Positions 12,701 through 27,700 of a DNA stretch of 64,000 nt are shown in pieces. This stretch comes from Siderastrea radians (taxonomy: Eukaryota > Cnidaria > Anthozoa > Scleractinia > Rhizangiidae): assembly GCA_964017195.1 (NCBI GenBank), contig OZ024900.1:25814429-25878428 (forward strand), read 5' to 3'. The notes below the pieces were generated by a model. The model made no database searches and was not told the DNA's origin. It saw only the letters and a list, made by a program, of their open reading frames with translations. Position numbers and translations under genes: made by a program. Position 1 is the first letter of the stretch; every line of letters starts with the position of its first letter.

Positions 12701-15700
12701 CTTGATTCTTCCCATTATGAGGAGTTAAAGCGAGTGCAATCAGCAACCCAATGGAGGCAATAGCTGACAAAAAACCACCCTTTAAAGAAAATGTGAACAC
12801 ATTGTACATACCAGACACAAGTAAACGGCATCAAGGACACTACAAAGATTCTTAATTAAGGATTTTGCCTCCTTTTGTTACTGCATATATCTTCTGCGCA
12901 TCTCGGGATGGCCCGAGAAACTCGGGGTTTATTAAGGACAGTACAGCAACTAATGAAACTACTAGTGAGAGAAAATTGGCGGCAGCCACAAATTTTTTAG
13001 AGATAATTTTTCTTACACTTGGAAAGTAAACGCCATACATTATGTATTTTTTAAAAAGCTAATTTTAGAATTATGGTTGCTAAATTATCTCTTAAAAATA
13101 CGTGGTCACCTATAATTTTCTTTCTGGATTCCAACAGCCTTGTTAAGAACTGGTTTTCCCTCAAAGACATAAATTGTGCAAAAATACCTCTGTATTAGGA
13201 GGCACCATCCTGAAAGTAGCAAAAATGTTTTGGACACAAACGACAGAGAAATTGCTTGGAACCATGGCAGAATTTTTTGGATTTATCAAACAGTCAATTT
13301 TTTAACACAAATTGCTTCAGCCTGTTAAGGTATTAGAACTGGTTGAAAGTGAAAAATAAACCATATGTGACCCTCCACAGGATTTCAGGGAATGAGGTGA
13401 ATGTACACACACACAACATGCTTATAACATGCAGATATGGGCATAAAAACAACAGATAAATATGTTAGCGTGCTAGTGGCCTTTGTTCATATTTAGTGAA
13501 CATAGTACTTAGAGCTTTGTTTGAAATAAATGATAGATCGAAATAAATGATGTGCTCTATTTTGCACTATTTTATGTTGTGATTATTAAAAATGACCATA
13601 AGCTGTTCACCATTGACTGGGCATTTGTTTGATACCATAACTGTAGCATTAACTGATAAAGAGTGGCAGTAATGAGCCATTGAAGTAAAAGTGCTGGAAA
13701 TTACTGGAAAATATTGCAAGCCATCTTAATTTCATGGACTTGTGAAAAGGGTAAAAGCAGTATATTCCAAAACGAAATGGTACCATCAGCCGGGTATTTC
13801 AAGGAATTTGACCTTTTTATTATTAAAACTGCTCCAAACAAATTTATTTTTGTGACTGTTAAGGGAAAGCTACAAATGAGCAATCCTTGTTTTCTTGAGC
13901 CTACAATTTAAGGTATCAGGGTACCCCAAAATGACAACATTGCGTTATCACCGTCTGAGCGTCAGGTGGTTCACAAAAACCTAGACAAACTATATATTTT
14001 CGGAAAGCTTAATAACTCAAGATTACGAAAACGTATTTACATATTAAGGAAAACAGACAATAGGCTTCTTTCGATATATTAAAATTCAGCTTGGTAGCGA
14101 GGCCTAGAGGACACAAACAAAAGAAATGAATAAACATGCTTGTCAAATGTCTTTTATTTGTGTCCTCTAGGCCTCGCTACCAAGCTGAATTTTAATATAT
14201 CGAAAGAAGCCTATTCCGTTGAAAATATAGCTAACGTTTTTTCACAAAATCGGTTCCACTCCACTCAAAAATGGTCTGGAGAGTAAGGCGAACATCACGC
14301 CGAATTCTTCACACCTTTGTCTCAAAAACCGTGTCTCAGAATTTTTTCATCTGGCCTGGTTTGTTTTCTGCACTCAGTTTAACTTTGAAGTTTAAAAAAA
14401 CACCCCTTCTCTTTCTTTAACGGATCATAACTTTTGAATGAACGCAAAAATGAAATTCGGAGACATGGTTTTGGTGTCAAATTATCTGGCAACATTCTCG
14501 CCAAATTTGAGCTAAATTGGTTGAAAACTTGCTGAACGCGAACTTCAACGTGCCCTCAATTTCTTGAAAATTGGTTTCGAGAAAAAAAGGCAAAATAGAT
14601 GTGGAGACTTTTTTCCGGCCAGATGAGATTAAAATACCTAGACGTCAGGATAATTACCTGCGGTTTGATAGAGGGGAGGCTCAACTTACCTTATAACAAT
14701 AGCGCAAACATGCCGCCAAGAATGATGTCATATTTTTATCGGAAAGTGACTTTTGTTCGGGTTCTGTGTACGCGCGCCGTTCAAAGGGTCTTAAGCACTG
14801 GAAATTTTACCCTCATAATTTCACGTCGGCTGTACAATGCCGAAGACATCAACAAGAAGAAAGGGTAAGACTAATCAAGCTACCGCAACCTGAAAGACGA
14901 AAGTAAATGCGAAAGTAAAGCACGTTGAAACCCGCGAAAAAGCCACCGCGTGCTCGGCTCAAGAACTAAGAGAGAACGTCCTGTCACAAATGCAAGCAAT
15001 TGGGTAACAACAAAAACTTCTTTATTACTTGACACAGGACTTTTGCAATTTTCATTTTCGAGGAAGGTCACGTCCGGGTGACAAACTCGACAATAAACCG
15101 CTTCAGCTTTTTTATGAGCGTTTCACCTGACGTGATTGTTCTTCCTTTCAATCGTTGCCAGGATTCTTCACAGTATTCTCCATCATCTTCTCTTTCCGCG
15201 TCTTGCAACGACTCTGTCGTAATCTTTAAGCGGCTCGCAGACACGGCATTCTCGTTCTTCCATAGGTTCTTCCAACCAGATTTCTTGATTATAAATATTA
15301 ATACCAGCTTTTGTCGCTTGTGCAAAGTTTTTCGGCCCACACCAAGCAAAATTCTTTTGTATGATTACGCTTTGCCGTATTTTTTTCTTTTGGTAGAGGC
15401 AAACAGGCAGGATCTCTTCCTTCTTTAGCTCACGTTTTCCACGCAACATACCCTTCAATAATGTGGAAATTGGTACGCAATCGATCTATATCTATGTCAA
15501 AACATCAGGGCCCTCTTATGTCACATGATATTTTCGGCAATGTTGACAGATGACTGTCAACACGTAATTAGAGGAAATTAATGGCTCTAACCTTTTTTCG
15601 TCCATAACTTTGCGTAGAAACAATCTTTTTTTCTGAAACTTTCTGTAAAGGAGAGGTTTGAATAATATCTATCTGAAAATGACAACAGCGTATTTTTTGA

Positions 15701-18700
15701 AAAAGTGGCCAATTTTGGGGTACCATGATACCTTAAATGAGAATTCACATGTAAGGTGTAAAAATTGACACCTGAGATATCGATTTCCTTAAACCTTAGG
15801 TTTTGCTGAATGAGCCTACGTAATTTTTATCTGGAATAATTATGCCATTTTTGAGAAATAAATTTTCAAAATTAACGTGTTTTAACCAGTTCTAATACTG
15901 AAAAATATTACCATTCCTTCACTGAAAGACAAAGAGACAAAAGCACTCATAGGGAAGATTATATTGCCAAGACTAGTCAAGAGTGACAACTTTCCTGTAC
16001 ATGTAAACAATTATTTGACATACAACATACAACCCCACTCACACATGAAATTTGATAACTGTAGTTCTACTTGGTTACTAGCTAAAACAATACAAACATA
16101 CAACATACAAACCCCACTCGCAACACATTTGTGACCTTCTTTGGGAAAACATACACTAACGATATTCCGTTAAACGGTCCAGACCATTAGCTATCTGTTA
16201 GTCATCCATTAGAGCGTTAGTTGTATCCGTTAGAGGAGCAAGTCAATCCGTTAGCAACTCATCCATATCGGTTAGAGCGTTAGCTGTAATCGTTAGAGGC
16301 ATAAGTCAATCCGTTGGCAACTCATGCATATCCGTTAGAGTGTTAGTTGTATCCGTTAGAGCGTTAGTCCAGAAAACTGATGCATTAACTGACGATTCTA
16401 TCGCTATGCTGACTTACGGGTGCTAAGTCGTCATAGGCTTCTACGATTAATTTTATTCGCTCGCGGGCGACGAAAATTATAAACAAGGAGCCCGCACGGG
16501 CGCCTGAAACTTGTGATTCTTGCCAGACCTTGCCAACTTCCAGTGAATGAACAATAAAATTCCCTACTCACTTTTGAAACGAAAACGTCAAATTAATGTT
16601 TGTTCGTCGGTAATAGGCAAAAACTACCGGCGATAAAAAGTAAACAAACAAGCACATGTCTTGAAATTCACTTCTGTGCAGACTTCCGCTGCAGCGCAGG
16701 TTAATTTTCTCGTCTGAGAATTATCTCGAATGAATTTAATGGTTGCAGGAAAACCTTCGGTATAAAAATCATGACCTTCTTCTCGTCGTTTTGCTTATAG
16801 AAACGTGGCTGTTGAATGTATTTTTAGCGAGCAAGATCTAGGTTTCAAATTACACGTGATATATGCAAATTTTACTTGCATCTACAACGCAGATCTATTG
16901 ATTGTAGCATTTTCTATCTTGATACAAACAGTACACTCGGCTGACTCAGAGATTTCTTAGATCATTTATTCAGGGCGTATCTATGCCTTTCTATATTTTT
17001 TGTACGTTTTGGGGCAGTTTCTTTTCAAAAGATAGACTCCATACCGAAATAAAAAGTTATTTTCCAAAATTCCAACATTTCCTTCATTTTTGTATCGTCA
17101 CGCAACGCTCCTCCCCACAAAGACACAAAGAATGGCTGTGAATAAACAAAAAAACTGTCCCCAAGTCCCAAGCGAAATCGGCACACAGATGCATAATTTC
17201 CATGACAACAAGTGACGCTCTATTTGATGTGTACTTGTTTTCTCTGCTCGCGTGCATTACACGAAAGTGACAAACTATGGCAGACACCAAAAGTAAAGAA
17301 AGAGAAGAAACTCCTAATGCGGTAATCAAGACAGCTAAAAAATTCCTACAAGAAGGCTGTGGATGTTCGCGTGGTTCAAAAGGAGGTCCCTGTTCTAGAG
17401 AATTTAGAGAAGAAACGGTGCTATTTAATCTCAATAACGTTCTCAAGTTGACAAGAGGAGAGCTCGACTTGATCATTTTAGCCAACATACAAGCTTTCAC
17501 ACGCAACGACGGCATTGGAACCAAGAGAAGCGGGACTTCTAGATGCACATATCAGTTTCAGTCTGTCCAATTTGCAAACAGATGTTTCTTCACCTTTATG
17601 GTATTAGTAACTGTTATTCCTGACTACGTCGACTCAAGGAACATTACGAGAAGCATGGTATCCATCCGCGAACCCATGGCAACACCAAAAGGCTTCCCAG
17701 TAACACCCTTCCCCAGTCAACCACAGAGAAAGTCCATCATTTTCTAACTAATTACGTAGAAGAGAACGCATTTGTACTACCTGGGAGAATACCTGGATTC
17801 AAGTCCGAGGATGTAAAGGTGTTGTCTTCGAGTGAAACGAAAATTGAGTGTTTGGCGTGTGTACACTGCCACTTGCGAGGCTTCCGGAGAACAAGCCGTT
17901 AGTTACAGCAAATTCGTTGACCTTTGGCAGCAGTTTTGTCCAAAAGTTGTTGTGACCAAACTAATGACCGATCTGTGCCTGACTTGTCAACAGAACACAA
18001 CCAAGCTTGTACGGGCCGCAAACCTCCCTGAGCACGAAAAGGCTGACTGCATAAAAGCACAACAAGTACATTTGGACTGCGCCCAGACTGAGAGAGACTT
18101 TTACAGGGAAACTTATTTACATTCAGTGGCGACTTACAAGGACATAGAAGAAGAGACGAATTTGAACCAAGCACACGAACCGTGTTTATTCAATGGCACA
18201 ATGCATTACTCTTTTGGTGGGAGAAGTTGTAATCCGAACTTGCGTCACGCCAAGGAAGGTGCAAGGCGTACAATCAACATTAGAGAAAGAAACGGAGAGG
18301 CACAAATGTGCAGTAAAGCTGTTTCCATACTTCTTTAGTAATGAAGAACTCACAAGAAGCAACACTGATGGGACTCACGGTAAACGTCCTCAAGACAGCA
18401 GCAAACTGAACTCTTTGAAAATTTTAGTTTTTAGCAAGTTTCCAGTTGAATGTGCTGCGGAAAAAGATAAACTATGGAAACAAATCAAAGCTAAGATCAA
18501 CGACAGATGTCATGCTGTCAAATATGCTAAAAGGGCAAACTGAGGAGAGATATTACTAAAAGAACTTTGTACGCGTTTTTAACGATTTATTTGAAGAAAG
18601 ATTGTAATCGTTTCAGAAAAAAATGGATAATAAAAAAGTTTAATGAACACGCGAGTTGCTTTTTATAGATAGTGTACAGAGGTATGGTACACATCGGCTA

Positions 18701-21700
18701 CGAAACGTTTGGGATTTTAAAGTTTTTTCATTTGATTTATAGTCCTAAATAACTGAAGCTCTCTAGTAATTACAAAAGTTGACACTCATTCAATACAATG
18801 CAGCTTTTATTCCGTCCGTCACACAACGTTTCACTGCATATTCAAATTCCCGGTGGGTCAAATTTCAACCAAAATTTGCATAAAGTTGTTTACGTGAGCG
18901 CTATGAACTTTTTAAAATCTTTTATCAGACTCGAGGGGTTTGCCCGATGTATTTATTGGAAAAATTACAGTCCCAGATCGGGGTGCGTGTTCGTCAAACA
19001 GTAGTTACTGTCGATACGATGCAATAGAAGTTTCATTCCAGGAGAAACGGGACGACCTGTTGTGAAGTGCGGTCGTTTCGAGAGAAAGTCAATTATTATT
19101 TTACCCGTTTGTATCAGACACGATTCATCTAAACACTGGTGATTTTGATGTCACCCGTTAAAAGCCTTCAATTTTCAGCCGTTTATCGATCGACCTCTTT
19201 AATAAAAACATCCGCTAAATACATTGACGTTAGAACGTTAGGGAAAAGCGTTCGATTGTTTGGACCAACTGTTAGAGCATTAGAACAAATTGTTAGAGCA
19301 TTAGAACAAATCGTTAGATCGTTAGGACAAATCGTTACACCGTTAGAGCGTTAGAACAAATCGTTAGTTATCCGTTAGCTATCCGTTAGTTTTCTAACGG
19401 ATAACGGATAATCGTTAGTGTACGTTTTCCCAAAGAAGGTCACATTTGATGGCTCTGCTTAGTTACTACTAAAGAGTTGCTAGGGTTACTGAGTGGATTG
19501 ATTTTCAACTCACATACATTGTGTAGACCCCTTCAGATCAGCAATGACAAAGATTAATTGTCACAGAAAGAAAAAAGAGTCCAACTGTAACCTTCTTGGC
19601 TTTAAAAAAAGTGGGTTGGGTTGAGGGTGACAATGTTGAAAAGAACAGTGACACAAATGCAAAATATGAAGAATTACAGCATAAGGGGAATTTTTAATTT
19701 ACCTGTCAATTTTGGAGTTAAACAGTGTTTAGGCGGCACCAATTTTGAATGAAGTTTTCACAGGAACAAGTGCAGATAAATTGATGACATAATATTTAGT
19801 ATGTACCTTTAATATATCAGTAAAAAGATGGACTCCGCTTCCTAGTGCTGCAGTCAGCATAGAAGCAGCCAAGCAAACATACACGTTCTTCAGGTGGTGA
19901 CGTGTCGGCTGATCACTGCAAGTAAAGAGAATTCCACAGTTATTATAACAAACCATGGTCTGACAAGGAGAAAACAAGGTGAATGAGTTCAAAAACTTAA
20001 TAGACACAACTGTTTCCTTGCAAATGAAAAAGCCTTCAATGCTTTTATTTGACTGCTTTGTCAATATTATCGTACATCAAATGAGAGCTCAAACTGCAGG
20101 AAATGTAAACTAACAGACAGTGACAGTCACTCTTGCCAATTTCTCGAAATAGATTAATCTAAATAATTTGTCTTCTCAATTAACAGTTGCTTCAAAGTTT
20201 GATTTAAAGTGCTACTACGATGAAAATTTCTTGTTTTGTTTTCAACTTTTTTAAACTTCAAACTGTTCAATAGATGCCATATTATATGAATCGCGATAAA
20301 TAAGATCATCGATAATTACATGTATATGCTTACACGGCCCAGGAATATATGTCCGAAAACCGTGTTAAACCCGTCCACCATTACTCAGTTCGCAAAAGAG
20401 AAGCCCGCGAATTTCATGGAAGCGGTCTTATCTCTAGCCACGTGAATTTTGCTCGTGACATAGAAGTCTCAACCATCGCCACAACAAAGGCTGGAGAAGA
20501 GTACATGTATATTATTAAATGAAGAGTCAAAAATAGAGAGCCAAACATTGCATTATATGGATGTGTTTTCTGTCGAATTTGTCGCCCAGTTCTTTTGAGA
20601 GCGATTTAGAACAAAGTTTTTTTTGGCGAAGTCGGCGAACTCGCAGAAGTCACGCCATACGATGACAGTTTCGAGCCACTCGCTGCTGAAGAAGAGGAAG
20701 CCGTCTCTAACAATGTAAGAATGGATCAAGAAGCCGAACAAATATCCCAAATCACAAACACTGAAATCCTTCCGATAATACAACAAATTTAACTGTTTCA
20801 CATGTCTGTCGTGTTGGGGTCGTCAGCTGTTTCTTACTCTTGCTTTTTTTTCTTGCCGATATGGGTTGAGTTTGTTGTTGTTATGTTCACAGATTTGTTG
20901 CAGTATCCCGAATTGTAGTTGGAAAGATTTTAGACCTAAAAATAATAAATCCTATAATAATAAGCTCTCCCTTCTAAAAGAAAAGCCCACATAACACTAC
21001 ATGAAAGTTTTTTAATAAATATAGAGAGCCCTGAGCCTAACATACATTCAGAACTTTATAGATGAGACAAAAGGTTGAGGAAAATAAATTCACGTAAACG
21101 AAGTGATGTCGCGAATCACCCGTGTAATTGTGCAAACAGGGTAATCTTACTACCTAGTAAACAAGCAAATGTGAATTAATAAAGATAAACTCTGATTTAC
21201 CATCAGAAGTCTAGGCACATGTATAAACTGTGGAATACGCCGTCACATCGAAAGCGTTACTGAGAGATGTGGCTACCCCAAACGCGGTGAGAGGCTCAAG
21301 AAATTATAGCTAATTACGTAAGACTTTGGGAGCTTGCTACGCCATATGCCAAGAGAAATTAATTGAAGTATAAAAAAGATATTGGGAGCTGGCTACGCGG
21401 TATGCGGAGAAAGAGAAATTGAAATGTACGAGGGATGTTAGGAGCTTAGCTACACGGTAAAAAGAACAAGCAATGAAGAAAGGTTTGTTATGGTCGATTA
21501 AGCTCAGTTGTTTATATTTTCACGTTGTATGTGGCCGAGTAATTCAAAGAAATTTCGAGTAATATTCTCGTTTACTGAACGAGGAATACACGGTGATGTT
21601 CTGTTGTGGTCCACTAGTTTATAGGAAATTCAAATAATTTTCTTTTAGCGGAAGCTTAAAGTGCTCCTAACCCCTAAAATTTTTTTTCGGCTAAATAAAT

Positions 21701-24700
21701 TCTGTTATCATCTGGAACATTTCTTCGCAAAAATTTTTTGATTTGGTTAAATTCTCAATCTTCTGTGCCCTGTTAAATTCAACAAAAATTTGGTTCAAGT
21801 CCGAGTAAGAGGAACCTGGGGTGAGCCGTAGCTGTGACGTCAGATCAAGAACCAAGAATTCAACGCGCTTAGTTTTTAGCTGTGTTTTTCTGACTTTATT
21901 TGTTGATCAAAGCCTTCTGACCTTCTAACTAATTGTAACAAAGTCATAGTATGACTAAAATTCCAATGTTGTAATTCAAAGTAGATACTGAGATGAGCTA
22001 CGCGGTTTCTGCTGATTTGTAGATGAATTGTAGCTCTGAATACGAGATAGATGCGGAACACGAAGTCGACGCTACACCGACAAATGATGAAGAAAGTGCC
22101 GTCCTGGCCATATCTGCTAATAACCCGCTAACCAACGAACAATAAATCGCTCAAGGCAAAAAGAATATAAAGGCAAACTAAGAACTGGAACAGAAAATAA
22201 AGCAACAAGTGGCCTTGGAGGGCCGCGAAGAAGCCAGTGAATGACGAGCTTCGCCCGCGAGTGTTTACATTTTATTTCGCACGTTCGACCTTCACGTTTG
22301 GTCTTGGTTTTTCCGCTCTCCGCTTCTCGCATTTGAGATTTATATTCAAGCTGAGGGAATCTCTTATAGAAATGGAGATTTTAATAAAGCATTCCTTCCT
22401 TCATTTTTTTCATGTAGAAGTAAATGTGGAAACTGCGATATTACTTACGTCTTGTCACTTGTCTTAACACAAATGAATCAGGAAGGCAATTATTTTCTAA
22501 AGGACATTGACGAGAATTATAAGCACAAGAGTTTGTTAGCATCGCTTCAACTAGGATTATCTTACCAATCGTTTTTCTCGCTTTAACGTGCGAACAGTTT
22601 CCTCAGATCTACGCGCGAGCGGAAATGTACAAATTATGTAAATCAACCGGCCCTCGCTACTTTAATATAACTTGCGACTCGAGGCTTCGCCGCTCATCGA
22701 TCGCACTTCGATCTTTTTTCGCACAAAAAATGGTAATAAAAGAAGAAAGAGACTGCTTGCAGTCTACTTCAACAGAGGATATAAACAAGGTATCTCTGCA
22801 CAGTAAATGTTTTGTTATGCTCGAGTAATTTAAAATGACTCAAGATAAAAGTCTTATAGCGAGGCACGTTCAGAGACTAGGAATAATGGCAATGGTTTGT
22901 TATTGTGGAGAAAGCGTGTTCGGTTCTGCTGAAGGAGGCCTTTCTATAAATACGGTCTTTAATTTTAAACCCTAGGCTGTTTTGGGCACCGCTTACATGT
23001 AATTATTTAGCGCTTACCGTGTAGCCAACTTGAATAAGTCGCAAAGGTAATAATTTTCTGTGTACCGCGTATCGCGTAGAGGGCTCGACAAAAACTGAAT
23101 AGTTCACGTGGCAGGGTATTATAGTTGGCCATTGAATCATTGGAAATACACAAAAAGCTATTGTTTGGTCGGATACGGCTTCTGCGACAGCAAATCTTTG
23201 CTTAAAATGCATCGAACATAGTATCGGGTACTTGGAAGGCTGCCGCTTTGCTCGCTATTGCTTTACAAAATCCACTCATTTCGTCTCTTTGCCTCCGGTT
23301 GTTTGTCGTCAAAAAATGAGGTATTGTGTAGTGATACGTCTTGTGATTCGTTTCTTTGGTTACTACGTCTCTTATCAATACGAATGGTCGGCAGTTTTCT
23401 GCACATCTTCCAGAGCTCGAGGGAAATATAGCTCCGATAGAGAGAGCGCGAGACTGCGAGTTCTTGATTTGACGTCACAAGGTGTCTAGTCCCATGCCCT
23501 CACTGCTCGACCCTGAACCAAAATGGTGTCTTTTTTCGCCCGATTTCCCGTACTTCAACCACGCACCAAAAATCAGGGATTAAACCAAATCAAAAACTTT
23601 TTGTGACGAAATGCTCCAAATGATAACAGAATTTATTTGGCGGGGAAAAAAATTTGAGGTTAGGTGCACTTTAAGTGGGGAAAGTTTATAGTACGCGGAA
23701 TACACGGTAATGTTAAATAAAAATAATTTCTGCGTATCGTGGAGCCGGCTTGGCAGCGACACTGAATAGTTCATGTGAAGGGACATAATTATATTGTGCA
23801 GTTAAGCCGAAATCTGTTGGGACTTATACATGTCTATGCACAAGAAAACTGAGCGATGTGTCTCTTAGGTATGTGAGGAAATGTGTATTTCACCATACAT
23901 GGATGTTAGCACAAACCACAAATAAATATTCGCTCACCATTCGACGATCCCGCTCAGATATGATAGCTGATGTTTCTCTTCCTGATGGCTGGAACTGATC
24001 CTGGTTTTAAATATTTCCTTGTACCTTTCTCATAAAATGCTTGAGTAAAACATGCAGCCATACAATGCACAGAGCAAATGGTGTCCAACAGGATTGAAGT
24101 CCTTCCAGTGCATGCAAACGAAGCTTTTCCACTTAAATAAACGTTCCCACTCGTCGGTGAACTGTAAATGGAAATTTCCGATTCATCGATGCTTTCTTTG
24201 CCGTAATCTTCAACAACAGAGCGCCGACCACGCATACTGCAGCTCCAAATCGAAGAAATGAATCTTGCGAACCCTCACACCTCTCCGAATGCATAACAAA
24301 GTAGCCACGTTTAATTTTGTTGTGTTGAGACTTCTACGTCACTTCCTCTCTGGGCCAACTCGGCCCAACTCCTCCCGGTCATTTTTGAATTGAGTAATGG
24401 CGGCAATCCGAATTCGAAAATTACACTTAAAATAATCGGACTTAACACTTTGCACCGCGAGTATTATGTACTTATATTTTCGAAATATGGAGAGAGAACA
24501 AAAAATTCATATTTTTGATCATAGTAGCACTTTAAGTGTCTGGCAGCTTTTGGATTTGCAAAGTATCAGTGTGTAGTGGTAAAAAATGTTTTCATTCAAA
24601 GGGACCAGGATGTTGTTACTATATTGTAACAATTCATTTCACCACAAGAAAATATGGACAAAATCTGGACTGACAGCAATGAAATGGTAATGAAATTCAA

Positions 24701-27700
24701 TGATTACTTAGGCAGTGTCACAAAACCCAACATTAACTTATGCAAATTTGAATTGAACTGAACCACCCTGATGCTAGTATTTTTTTATTCTAGTTTACCT
24801 TATAATTATTTCTGAAAGTGCTAGGGTGCACCTTAGGACAGGACTATTTTCTAAGGAACATGAGCAATTCCACACTGTCACCAAAATGTTTATACTGCAA
24901 TGTGGCTGGTTTCACGTTGTTCTCTTTTAGTCGAATTGAGTTGAAGAAAAGAGAACAACATGAAACCAGCCACATTGCAGTATAAACATTCGACTCAATT
25001 CTCAAGTCTATCAAAGATATATTGAATATGTGGAAGTGGAGAGGGCTTATGTTACTAGGAAAAATACAGATTGTTAAATCCTTTATTATTCCTAAAGTTT
25101 TAAGTAAAGCGGCATTGATTACAGTTACAGGAGATTTGATCAAAGAGATAAACAGTCTTTACTAATTTACCGTTTTATTTGGAAAGGAAACGACAAAATC
25201 AAACGTGCCGCTCTTATTAACGATATCGAGGATGGTGGACTTAAGATGTTAGGCATTCAATCGATGATCCTCGCACAGAGGGTGATGGTATTAAAGAGAT
25301 TTGCGGATAAGGATAACACCAGTGCTTGGAAGATAACATTGAACTACTTTTTTCTCTAAAATAGGCGGAGAGTTGATTCTTAAGAGCAATTTTAATACCC
25401 AAAAGTTACCTGTCTACCTTCCAGTTTTTCATAAAGAGTGCCTTGACGCTTGGTCCGTGTCAAATCAATCTTTGGTACTATCGTACGAGGACGTTGTTCA
25501 TCAGGTTATTTGGAACAATAAAAATATTACTGTTCAAGGGCTCTCGCTTTTCGAAACACATTTGTTTTCTAAAGGATTGTTACGATCGGCGATCTTCTTT
25601 CCGACACTGGAATCTTCCTAATTAAATGCAAATCTGTCTCCAATAGAGCATTTTAAATTAATGAGCATCGTCAACGCAATTCCTTGTGAATGGAGACAGA
25701 TCATTAGACAAAGCACCATACACCTCCCTTCAAATATTGGTGACTCAATTCAGCTAAAGATAGAAAATTCTGAGGTAGCTCTGACAAATGTTTCGTCCAA
25801 ATTGCTTTACAGGGCTTTTAAAAGTAAAAAACAGGTTCCCCCAACTGCTCAAAAAAAGTTTAAGGAGAAATTTCCACAGTTTCCGTTTGACTGGAAGAAA
25901 ATATACTCCTTGCCTTTTACAGTCACGATTGAAACTAAAATAGAGAATTCCAATATAAAGTATTGAATAATAATTTATAGTATTTACAAATGAAAAGATG
26001 TTTAGGTTAAAAATGACGGACTCGCCTTTATGTGCCTTTTGTAAACGAGAGGTTGAATCCTTCGAACATTTATTTTTCTTCTGCGATGTGACAAAGACTT
26101 TCTGGGAAGCTCTCTGCTCTTGGCTTGGTGAATGTAGGGTTAAGTTTCAACCCTTTACAATAATGGATATTTTCTTTGGAGTTTTCAATACGGAAGATGA
26201 TTTTATTCTTTTGAATCATCTGCTACTAACAGCAAAATTTTATATTTACAATTGTAAGTTGAATATTGTGAATCCCTTCTTACGAGTTTATAAGGCCAAG
26301 ATTAGGGATGTATACCAAGTGGAGAAAACAATAGCAGCAAAGCAGAATAAACTAACAAGACATTTCCAGAAATGGGAGAAGCTTCTGCCGCATGTTAGCT
26401 TATAGACTATGTTACCGCTCTGTCTTGTATAAGTTACCTTTTTCGTTTTTCGGTTTCGTGGATGAGTGTAATTGCGAGTTGGTATTTACTGTAGTGACAA
26501 TATGGTACTGTCATTTTGTAGTTGTTATCCTGAGTTGTAATTATGTAAGTGTAGTTGTTTGTAATATTGTAACTGTGCGGTAGGGTTAAGTAATTTGTAA
26601 CTGTTGTGTTTTAGTGTGGAAGAACAATAAAACTGATTGAATTACAAAAAAAAAATGCTGTTCTCTTTTAGTGAATAAGAAATGATGGCGAACTTTGTTC
26701 ACCCTCAGGGGTGAGGGGTCTGATGGGGTATCATCAAAGAGAATTATCTGAGATGTTGCTTGTCTTTAAAGCCAATGAAAAATGCTTAGTTTTAGCAAGG
26801 AGTCCCAACAACTTACGATGCAGATTGTGGTACCAAGCACGGGAAAACTCCTGCGTGCAAGCTGCAATTGGTTTTGTTTCTTTTTCTGATTGGTCGAGTA
26901 AATGGTGCATTTTAAAAACGGATCTACGGCGCACGTTTTTTAAACCAATCAGAGAGCATAGTAAAGCAAAACCAAAGTAATGCAAACAAGAAACTCTGAA
27001 GAATTTACAGGTGGCCGATAGTCTCTCCCGCCCCGCCTCCCCTTTTCCTAACGAAAACACAAACTTTAGTAGTTCTTGGTTTCCGGTGACTTGTTATGGA
27101 CAATCTGTACTTCCGGTATGTAAGGAATTAAGTAATCACTAGCCTGTGTAAACGCTGACCCTTACCAAACCAAATGTCCTCAAAAACAGCGACATAAACA
27201 TTTAAACGCTTACCTTTACTTAACTTCCATACACAGCAATACTCAAAACAACGGAATTAGACTCTCTAGCATTAATTTGTTCGTAACCACCACTACTTGA
27301 GAAACAGAAGTAAAACAGCTTTTAACATTGACCTTCGATGACCTGCTTGGCATAATTATCCCTTCATGTACTGTCACAATCTGTCACTGTATTCCCTTTA
27401 AAAACTTGATTTAACACGTCTCCAGCAATTGTAATGCAGTTCGTCAATAAATTCCCTGAAATTTTCTGCGAACGTAGATGGAAAATTTATAACAGCAATA
27501 CCATTCAATTCTCGTTCAGTAAGCCTTCTGTGCAGTTGTCCCTGTTGGCCGCGCAACACCAAGAGGACTGAGTTCCAGTGACGGACGACAGCGAAAGACG
27601 AACGACAAAAGGAATGCAAAAGGAATGCAACTTCAATTTTATGAGTCAGCACGACGTGCATATATGCACGACAGCCGCCTAATTATGTTGGACACTCAAT

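Noticed and set aside
17084..17548. 154-codon minus-strand frame opposite the transposase fragment
   Set aside because: Antisense to a recognisable transposase-like sequence; no family resemblance of its own.
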